NCBI GenBank assembly: GCA_037783415.1
Contig: JAZGTN010000027.1
Span: forward strand, 868,001-932,000
Source: Leptasterias polaris
Taxonomy: Eukaryota; Echinodermata; Asteroidea; Forcipulatida; Asteriidae
Length of the DNA: 64,000 bases
Direction of reading: 5' to 3'
The translations under genes and the position numbers were made by a program. Shown in pieces: positions 59,001-64,000 of this stretch; positions within the stretch are counted from its first letter, which is position 1, and each line of letters begins with the position of its first letter. The notes beneath the pieces were generated by a model, which did not search any database, was not told where the DNA came from, and saw nothing but the letters and a program-made list of their open reading frames with translations.

Positions 59001-60227
59001 AGTGAGGCTGATTTTGACAGCCACGGAGGTGAACACCCTGATGGAATCTATAGAAGCAACAGCAGGAGAAAACTCACCAAATCGGTCTCCCTGGACAGCG
59101 GTAAGGGTTTATCCATTAACGACCTTGCCAACATTGAGGAGGTGAAACTTCAGGAGAGGGTTGACCAACGAATAGCTTCGGAGAGGGGCATCAAATCTGC
59201 AAAAGCCATCCCTCAAGGATTGGTCAAGATGATGTCTGACAGGTTGTCTCCCTTGGAGGATGCAAGTGAAGAATCAAGCTGTAGCACTTCTAGTGAAGAG
59301 AACCCTCAATTTAAAGGAACTAAAGCTTTCTGGAAGCTGGCTAAATCGGGTCGTATCTTCAATAAGAGTCTGTCTGACTCGCAGGTCAATTCTCCTCAAA
59401 GTACCAGCCAGGTCGTGCAGTCAGAGTCTCTTCATTCCTTGGTGCATATCCAGAAAGACAGGGCAGGGAGACGAAAACGAGGCAATACCCAAGCAAACTC
59501 GAGTATGGTGAAGAGTAACATACATATGTTCAATTCTATGTGCCAACAAATATCTCCTATGAAAAATTCAGAAATGATCGCTCACTCAGGGTACAGGCAA
59601 AGAGCAGCAACAGCACAATCCTCATATTCAAGAGAATGCCAAAATACACTGGATAAAACAAAAGAGATCAAATCCAAAAGATTTGTCCTGAATAGTAATC
59701 TCATTAAGTCGGTGAGTATTGACAGTGGCTTGTGCAAACTTCAAGATGACCACAATGATTCCTATGAGATTGCTCAGCTCCAGGGATCTGCTGTTCAGCT
59801 CCCCAAGGGTCAGCGTCAAGCTACAGATGAGCCACACACCCCGGAAATGAAGACAACAATCAAGTACCAGCACCCCGAGGACATGCCTGTTCACTACGGC
59901 GACCAAGAAGCCGATCAAATCCCTGATCATTTAGCACCCATCCATGCCCTTCACAATGAGTCCCTCACCCCCATGAAGCTGGCCTCCTCAACCATCATCC
60001 GTACCCATGGTAAGAGGAAAAACATTAGAATCAAACATCGCTCCCCTCTTAAACGACTGCAGATCCCAAATGACAACACACCCCCTGTGAAGGAGGCCAG
60101 AACACACAAACGGTATCCCTGTTCCCCAAGGAACCCCTTGCTACATCAGCAGCCTTGTGTTAGACAACAGATGTCTCAAATACCCAGTCATGTTAGAGAG
60201 GACCACATGGATGTAGTGGAACTGTAA
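46938..60227 (+). CDS. ARHGAP11A: ARHGAP11A-like Rho GTPase-activating protein, ten coding exons, complete
   Basis: Joined exons: 46938-47069, 49407-49501, 50088-50184, 51011-51596, 54161-54268, 55425-55500, 55812-55951, 56352-56541, 56819-56945, 58017-60227. They sum to 3762 nt = 1253 codons plus stop, with all phases matching. Residues 1-76 match the ARHGAP11A N-terminus in pattern (GIKV, IFG). The RhoGAP domain spans about 77-245, with EGLFRKPGS (arginine finger R96), FFRELPEPLL and KMDASNLALVMMPNLM. The rest is long, Ser-rich and probably disordered, with GETPRILRSSKRK, SVGWRLANPP near 530 and a VEL C-terminus, all with counterparts in ARHGAP11A. Family role: stimulates GTP hydrolysis by RhoA-type GTPases and acts in cytokinesis and cell-cycle-linked migration. 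The total length is slightly above the human protein (about 1020 residues). Confidence 0.93.
47070..49406 (+). other. RhoGAP intron 1
   Basis: Carries a Tc1/mariner-like non-autonomous element (47331-48141). The remainder to 49406 is AT-rich with no recognised exon. Confidence 0.7.
47331..48141. mobile_element. Tc1/mariner-like non-autonomous element, 811 bp
   Basis: Begins TACTGTCGTTTGACCAGTTC and ends GAACTGGTCAAACGACTGTA, TA-bounded inverted repeats. The core GTTCCGGATC occurs three times forward (47347, 47368, 47750) and twice inverted (about 47999, 48117). No transposase frame. Confidence 0.78.
49407..49501 (+). CDS. ARHGAP11A: RhoGAP exon 2
   Basis: Pyrimidine-rich tract, acceptor CAAAAG, donor GTAAGT. 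It reads ERSTCKTSIFGSALDDIPNV and on to LVP plus two bases. The IFG...L..IP spacing matches the ARHGAP11A segment GKIFGVPFNALP ahead of the GAP domain. It is phase-compatible with exons 1 and 3. Confidence 0.85.
49502..50087 (+). other. RhoGAP intron 2
   Basis: Contains a truncated tRNA-Leu-like SINE (49672-49850). Nothing else seen. Confidence 0.7.
49672..49850 (+). mobile_element. tRNA-Leu-derived SINE, truncated
   Basis: Head CTGTGGCGGATCAGTCAAGC, CTCAAGCTCTGGTGTGTCTG, then GCACGTAAAAGAACCCGGTA and GGACCCACTCTCTGT; the tail is missing. It is diverged and internally shortened compared with 23549. Confidence 0.75.
50088..50184 (+). CDS. ARHGAP11A: RhoGAP exon 3: arginine finger
   Basis: Acceptor TTCTCATGCAG, donor GTATGT. 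It reads FLVECVQFLEDNVESEGLFR and then KPGSRARQKDLQ. The catalytic Arg is encoded at 50146-50148 in the RhoGAP GLFRKxGS motif, aligned with human IHTEGLFRKSGS. Confidence 0.95.
50185..51010 (+). other. RhoGAP intron 3
   Basis: Contains a hAT-like element (50233-50606). A possible remnant of the TTTCATAGAGC family starts near 50690. Nothing else seen. Confidence 0.7.
50233..50606. mobile_element. hAT-like MITE, copy 1
   Basis: Starts CAGGGCTCAAAATTT and ends AAATTTGGGTCCTG. CCTTATGT and CCTTATGG flank it, an 8-bp duplication with one mismatch as expected for hAT. The body is shared with 52213-52586 (GGCCAGT, AAACTTATGAC). Confidence 0.82.
51011..51596 (+). CDS. ARHGAP11A: RhoGAP exon 4: body of GAP domain
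   Basis: Acceptor CTCCATGCAG, donor GTAAGA. 195 codons plus one base. It contains DVAGLFKLFFRELPEPLL, KMDASNLALVMMPNLM, LKLQTAVVKHLIEKADDVG and VPYDVMEKV, the B-box and C-terminal helices of RhoGAP domains in ARHGAP11 order. After the domain comes an acidic stretch and a basic RRRRRS cluster that may act as a nuclear signal. Confidence 0.96.
51846..53765. mobile_element. hAT-like element, 1.9 kb, host of a nested copy
   Basis: Ends CAGGGGTCGAAATTA and TAATTTCGACCCCTG are perfect inverted repeats; ATTTG flanks both sides. GGCCCGCCAG and GCGGGCCAG words occur near the two ends. A 195-codon frame (53002-53589) has no recognisable transposase motif. Confidence 0.78.
52213..52586. mobile_element. 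hAT-like MITE, copy 2
   Basis: Starts CAGGGCTCGAATTT and ends AAATTCGAGCCCTG. AAAAT stands on both sides. It is the same length as copy 1 (374 bp) and is nested within the 51846-53765 element. Confidence 0.82.
54161..54268 (+). CDS. ARHGAP11A: RhoGAP exon 5
   Basis: Acceptor TCATGTGCAG, donor GTGAGT. It reads LMSGIGQSLGLLKSGVGSAT and continues to NPSFL. No domain; called from phase continuity on both sides and good splice sites. Confidence 0.85.
54269..55424 (+). other. RhoGAP intron 5
   Basis: Contains an inverted-repeat element at 54971-55303 related to 22369-22577. Confidence 0.65.
54971..55303. mobile_element. TAGACGATGT inverted-repeat MITE, copy 2
   Basis: Left end TAGACCATGTTACCTTTGTT, right end GTCACATCGTCTA in RhoGAP intron 5; longer than copy 1 and more diverged on the left. 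Confidence 0.6.
55425..55500 (+). CDS. ARHGAP11A: RhoGAP exon 6
   Basis: Acceptor TACATTTGCAG, donor GTAAAC. It reads GETPRILRSSKRKASDDLST, corresponding to the ARHGAP11A segment ETPGEYKRKRRQSVGDF just after the GAP domain. Confidence 0.88.
55501..55811 (+). other. RhoGAP intron 6
   Basis: 311 nt with a short duplicated unit GGGCTGCTTCACTATAA (55557-55592). Nothing else seen. Confidence 0.7.
55812..55951 (+). CDS. ARHGAP11A: RhoGAP exon 7
   Basis: Acceptor CCGCCCACAG, donor GTAGGT. It reads KAMLHQLTSDPHYSKPGLNL and then VTDSPITPIRPTKPALGEV. The TDSPITP block resembles the SPVILTP segment of ARHGAP11A, a possible proline-directed phosphorylation site. Confidence 0.85.
55952..56351 (+). other. 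RhoGAP intron 7
   Basis: 400-nt AT-rich intron, nothing recognised. Confidence 0.7.
56352..56541 (+). CDS. ARHGAP11A: RhoGAP exon 8
   Basis: Acceptor ATTGTTCTCAG, donor GTGGGA (weaker than the others). Reads VFKFQTPSIKFADESFASFS and continues to KKYKR. No known domain; phase joins both neighbours. Confidence 0.8.
56819..56945 (+). CDS. ARHGAP11A: RhoGAP exon 9
   Basis: Acceptor CTTATTTCTAG, donor GTAAGG. It reads RSGVTQVEMSTPRSVRGSNT and then KRLGHKHTHTQ, a basic Ser/Thr-rich linker. Confidence 0.85.
56946..58016 (+). other. RhoGAP intron 9
   Basis: Contains a TTAA-flanked MITE (57037-57420). The rest is AT-rich. Confidence 0.7.
57037..57420 (+). mobile_element. TTAA-type MITE, copy in RhoGAP intron
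   Basis: Starts TTAAAGGCACTGGACACG and ends CGTGTCCAGTGCCTTTAA, perfect inverted repeats with TTAA at both ends. The TTAAAGGR start resembles T2/Kolobok MITEs of other deuterostomes. Confidence 0.88.
58017..60227 (+). CDS. ARHGAP11A: RhoGAP exon 10: long C-terminal exon with stop
   Basis: Acceptor TTTGTTACAG, 736 codons and TAA at 60225-60227. It opens PTPISLNDMPDKSVGWRLAN, matching the ARHGAP11A motif ESVGWRLANQQ. The rest is Ser-rich and acidic with repeated blocks KSVSLDSG (about 59084) and KSVSIDSG (about 59708), possible phosphorylation or binding repeats. It ends MDVVEL, like the human KPVDL end. A region of extended similarity to known domains was not seen. The stop overlaps a GTAAGT donor-like sequence. 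Confidence 0.93.
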   Translation, partial: PTPISLNDMPDKSVGWRLANPPTKDGKAEIDNLALGCSPSLKRTPIMRRRQPRKKTPSSPAVLFSSSLAKPTTEQGNQVQKSLVHVRGEGSGDGVADSDSPKVYVVDLQSTVVCSNASWNDTASHDCNQNGIGNDMKETFSKDTDECISGIPTGPENRGVSEELVHTENQETTTAEVNKESISVGPCGVSNTVIATEQQSFQHSISQQSLSSVLSQVSVSSTKSVFSIECEDELRDVRGMTASEDSNDVIIQNDKTLCEALTPALKDQVLQVCPGNMETLPAVTEDTNDNMPVFTEGFDGTDGVNGNPTAGMGSMLSLDSVFTADSAMSEADFDSHGGEHPDGIYRSNSRRKLTKSVSLDSGKGLSINDLANIEEVKLQERVDQRIASERGIKSAKAIPQGLVKMMSDRLSPLEDASEESSCSTSSEENPQFKGTKAFWKLAKSGRIFNKSLSDSQVNSPQSTSQVVQSESLHSLVHIQKDRAGRRKRGNTQANSSMVKSNIHMFNSMCQQISPMKNSEMIAHSGYRQRAATAQSSYSRECQNTLDKTKEIKSKRFVLNSNLIKSVSIDSGLCKLQDDHNDSYEIAQLQGSAVQLPKGQRQATDEPHTPEMKTTIKYQHPEDMPVHYGDQEADQIPDHLAPIHALHNESLTPMKLASSTIIRTHGKRKNIRIKHRSPLKRLQIPNDNTPPVKEARTHKRYPCSPRNPLLHQQPCVRQQMSQIPSHVREDHMDVVEL

Positions 60228-61663
60228 GTTTCATTCATCATTTCTTAAGAGGAAACTAACTTCCTTATTAACAATGTGGACCATCTGATCAATATCTGAG
60301 TACAGGTGGTTGCAAGATTATTTAAAAGGGATAGTGGAACATGTGTTTGAAAGAAGTATTGCATAAATTATAAGTGTAACTTTTGAAATTTGACTGAAAA
60401 GTTCTTGGAATAGATGCTAGTGTTTGCGAGAAATTATACAGGTATAAATGTAGACTGCTTTTTGTACAATAAGGTGTAAATTGTAGACGTTCTCAATGGT
60501 AACACTTATTCAGGCAGTTAATCTCTCAGATGTGTGAACATGTATCCAATAGTCACCCCAAACCGTTCCACTTTTTCGACCCTGTCCACATCAAAGCCTC
60601 CACAATCCACTGTATAGTTTACTTGAATTTGATGGAAAACAAGTGTGTGCTTGTTACCATACAGTGAAGTATATATTTTTGATAGATTTTGTATGAACAG
60701 GGTGACTGAAAAGAGAGAAAAGGCTCCAGGAATGTATTATTAGGCAGTATGTTCTAGTTTGGTGCCTCAGAGGTTTACATGTACCTCCGTTAGCCCGAGA
60801 CAGAGTTCTGAAGAAAAACTAATTGTATTAGTAATGAAGGTGCAATACTGATTTAAGTGACAAGCTGGTAAATTGAAAGAAGAGCTGGTAATTTTGTACA
60901 TGTTTGTCAAAACAAAATACATGTAGGTGCTATAATGTTGGTCTGAGCAATCACACAGGATTTGTGCTGTCTCTAAGTATACTATAATGTATCTTAAGGT
61001 TTTTTGGGGAAGGAGTTTATTTTGAATTGTATTTTGACTAAAAACTTTGAGGACTAAACTAAGAAACAGTCTGGAAGATTAAAATAGGATAAGTTCAATA
61101 CATGTCATACAAAAAATGCAATTTACTAATTTCTTTTCTATTTCTTGACTGCATGGCAAATGTGTATGTAAATTACACATGAAAAATGCTGGAAACACAT
61201 ATTTTGTCTACAATAATATATATTAATATTTTTTTCTTCATAATTTTACTAATCTTTACCTAGAATTGTTTTGAGCACTCTCTAAAATTTGAGACTTTTC
61301 TAAGCTTGGTTTTGTTTTTTGTGATTGTGTGAATTTCATTAACCTTTATTTTGATGAACTACATGTATAACAAGTGTGATTGTCCCTGTAGGCATTAATG
61401 AGTGTTTGTATGTGAAGGCTATCTTCAGCAATGTATAAGGAGATGCCTCTTGTGTTATTTGGTTATTGTGTGTAGCCTTGTTTTTCAGGGATAAAAGAAA
61501 CTAAAAAGTCAACTGAAGGCTGAAATTGAATGTTGTGAATACATTATGTGCAGTGAAATCTTGCTCATAATTTCTTGTTTGTGAAAAATATGTATGCTTG
61601 TAATGGCCAACTAAAGAAGTGGGTGAACACTCATCATTCAGTTTTTATCTCCATACATGTAAG

Positions 61664-61685
61664 CATGGAGCAATTTTGCTCCATG
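61664..61685. repeat. 10-bp hairpin CATGGAGCAA
   Basis: CATGGAGCAA, two-base loop, TTGCTCCATG; it lies in the presumed RhoGAP 3' UTR. Confidence 0.8.
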
Positions 61686-62137
61686 ATGTAAGTGATAAAA
61701 ATGTAATAAATTGTTAATAATTAGTATTTGTTGAACCAGTGCTTTACACGTTTGTGTATACATGTGTACAAGTATCTCCAGTCTACATGTGGCTTTGTAA
61801 ATCCATTTTCTGCAATTTGAATTGCATATTGTGGTTATAAATTGTATTACACTTTTTATAATTTTAAATGTATAATGTAGGACTCGAGGACTCGACAGTA
61901 GTGGGAGGAAAAATAGGGTGTCATGAATATTGATAAAATGCAACAATGAATGTATGTAGTGAAATAATTTATATTCCTTTGTGACGATTAGTATTCAAGG
62001 TTTGGTTGTGTTTTTCTTCTCTTTTGATATGGAGTGACACAAACAAATTGAAATCATCTGTATCTATAGGTACACAGTTACATTACTTTATTTCCATTCG
62101 TCACAATCCCTGTACATGATTCTCAGGTACTCAACAA

Positions 62138-62143
62138 AATAAA
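62138..62143 (+). promoter_or_regulatory. Candidate poly(A) signal of the RhoGAP gene
   Basis: AATAAA in the sequence CAACAAAATAAACGC, 1.9 kb after the stop and before the first downstream MITE. A long 3' UTR would be implied. Confidence 0.4.
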
Positions 62144-62280
62144 CGCTTTGTGTGTGGCATTTATACACATAGTTAAGGGAAAGACCAGCACAGGAAATGG
62201 ACCTAACATGAAGTTACAAACAAGTTAAAAAAACATCCCACTATAGTTTTGAATGATTGAACCATATGTGTATCTGAACA

Positions 62281-62447
62281 CCAGAGCTGCTTAAAAGCAC
62301 AAAAAGTAGCTAAACAATTACGGTTACCAGCCAGAGTACCAAAGCACATGTACAGTCTGTGATTGGTATTCTGCTCTTTTTTTTTTCTTAGCAGAAAATT
62401 GTCAAACATAACTTTTTGCTTAAGCAGCTCTTATGAAATTGGGCTCA
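62281..62447. mobile_element. Palindromic MITE downstream of the RhoGAP gene
   Basis: CCAGAGCTGCTTAAAAGCAC left and AGCAGCTCTTATGAAATTGG right, with interior ACGGTTACCAGCCAGAGTAC. Confidence 0.75.
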
Positions 62448-63427
62448 GTATTGTAACTTGCCAGAGGACGCTTGGGCTTTTGCTCCGTAAAGTAGTGAAG
62501 CCCAAGTCACAGTTTCAAAAGGTTAACAACACATACAGCCATTGCTGATGTTGAATCAGATCCTTCATTATGGAGGTACTGATCCAAAACTACACATCAG
62601 AGTAGCCTTGACCAAGGCGTTGGAGATGAAAACCAACAAATAACATTTACACATGGAACCATAACTTAATCATTAAAATTTGGTCCCTTTGTTCAATGAA
62701 TGGTGTAGTTAAATTGTAGTTAAACAGGAATCTTTTGATGTCCCAATAAAAACAATTCATTTAGAAAACTGAGGACGTGAAAATGAAACAACTTTACTGT
62801 ATCAAATGAAATATTATTTCTAAGTTCACTTTGTTACTAATGTACAAGTAAATAATATGAACTGTGATCAATTACGCTAGAAAAATGTGTTCGTCTTTGC
62901 TTTAATACATGCATTACATACTACACTTCCTTGATTTGATTATGAGCTTTAGGTCTTACAATATAGAGTTATACATATTTACACTGGGTTTAACAAAGTA
63001 CTAATGGCAGAAATACAATCATGGAGTCAATCTATTAATAAACAACAGTATTCTAATTATGTCTCTGGTCTCTGGTCTTTTAAACATTGTTGTATTTTTT
63101 TTTTTGGGGGGGGGGAGTGTTTAAAACCTTGCTGACCATTGTAGATGTGTTCTATCAACTGAAGAGAGCTACATGGAAGACTTCTAAAGCTTGTTGGACT
63201 GAGCTAGTAAACTGATTATGCTTTACATGGAATAAGGTACACCACCCTAATCAAAGTTCAACAGATTTGGTCTTGGATTTTGTTAAGAGTGATGCAGGAT
63301 CCTTGTGAGTTGAGAGTAATGCACAAGGGTCACAACTAAGAAACCAACACAAATACAATTGATATTCGACAGTACACCTACCAACCCTGATTCAAGTGCA
63401 CTTCCCAAATCGAGTTTAATTGCTAAC

Positions 63428-63570
63428 CAGCATTCTCCCTTAACAGTGGTCTGCTGGCCAAATGCCTGAGAACAGGTCAGAATTCTCTCCAAGTGGTCTC
63501 AGCTGATGTGTGAAAAAGCTGACTAACTAGTGAAATGACAAGCTAACTGGTCCTGCTGAAACATTTAAGA
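63428..63570 (+). repeat. Dispersed repeat, copy 2
   Basis: GCATTCTCCCTTAACAGTGG, CTCCAAGTGGTC, TAGTGAAATGACAAGCTAAC and TGGTCCTGCTGA in the same order as 46092-46290, but shorter in the middle. Confidence 0.7.
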
Positions 63571-63689
63571 GCACACCCTCCTATTGCACAGCTGGAATGC
63601 AGCCCAACTTAGTTCAGTCATTGAGTTAGTTTGGTGGAATTGGTTCTAGGTTATCGTTCTGAAGGAACTTTAACAAAGTTGATCACTAC

Positions 63690-63728
63690 CATGGAGCAAT
63701 AAAACATATTCAGTTTTATTGCTCCATG
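63690..63728. repeat. Perfect 16-bp hairpin CATGGAGCAATAAAAC
   Basis: The left arm is followed by a 7-base loop and its exact complement. It shares CATGGAGCAA with the smaller hairpin at 61664-61685. Confidence 0.85.
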
Positions 63729-64000
63729 ATTAACTACACAACTATGGGTAGCTGTAACTAGTTACATGAAAATGGTTACATATCCTTCTTTTTGACTTAT
63801 AATTCATTTATTAAACTTAGATATTGCCCATGTAAATAAAACTAAAAACAAATACATAATGATTGGTAGACAGTTCAAATTTAGCTACAAACGCATTTAT
63901 TACTCTGGTTAGAAATACATGTAATGCCTTTGATGGTATCAAGTTCTCTGGATTTGTTTAACTCGGTGACCAGACTTTGAAATTTCCGAGTACAATGATG

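Larger units (their letters stand above)
60228..64000 (+). other. RhoGAP 3' UTR and downstream flank
   Basis: AT-rich sequence after the stop; the first well-placed poly(A) signal is at 62138-62143. Downstream are a palindromic MITE (62281-62447), a dispersed repeat (63428-63570) and CATGGAGCAA hairpins (61664-61685 and 63690-63728). No further gene was recognised. Confidence 0.6.

Overview
The window is animal nuclear DNA: GT-AG introns, AT-rich intron sequence and dense short transposable elements surround two multi-exon plus-strand genes. The repeats (a tRNA-Leu-like SINE, TTAA-flanked MITEs starting TTAAAGGCACTGGACACG, the palindromic GGGCCCAATTTCATAGAGC family, and a repeat carrying ATGGTGTTACCGCAAAC) and the protein similarity suggest an echinoderm, probably a sea star. 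The phylum is fairly likely; the class is an inference from memory of repeat style. No bacterial, phage, CRISPR or operon features are present.

Gene 1 (6566-41191) is an ASPP-family gene (TP53BP2/PPP1R13B/PPP1R13L type). Nine coding exons were placed by hand from splice sites, reading phase and family similarity. They give 1103 codons plus stop, with every exon junction in phase. They encode the end of the linker after the N-terminal ubiquitin-like domain, a coiled coil, a long Pro/Ser-rich region on one 2274-nt exon, an RVRF PP1-docking motif, ankyrin repeats, an SH3 domain and the C-terminus. The exons for the N-terminal ubiquitin-like domain were not found and probably lie left of the window.

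Gene 2 (46938-60227) is an ARHGAP11A-like Rho GTPase-activating protein. Ten coding exons give 1253 codons plus stop with all phases matching. The RhoGAP domain has its arginine finger, and the last exon (2211 nt) starts near the family motif SVGWRLAN and ends in VEL, like VDL in the human protein. Both genes look intact.

The rest is introns, a 5.7-kb intergenic segment and 3' flank, filled with short non-autonomous elements. These include at least five TTAA-flanked (T2/Kolobok-like) MITEs, two further terminal-inverted-repeat elements near 4.6-7.4 kb, four hAT-like elements (one nested in another), a Tc1/mariner-like element with five copies of a GTTCCGGATC core, three copies of a tRNA-Leu-like SINE (one carrying an 11-unit palindromic minisatellite), and another SINE split between its A and B boxes by a MITE. 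I found no undescribed multi-gene system. The less ordinary points are the repeat architecture, a splice acceptor embedded in a tandem repeat, a candidate alternative first exon for the ASPP gene, and a stop codon overlapping a consensus splice donor.
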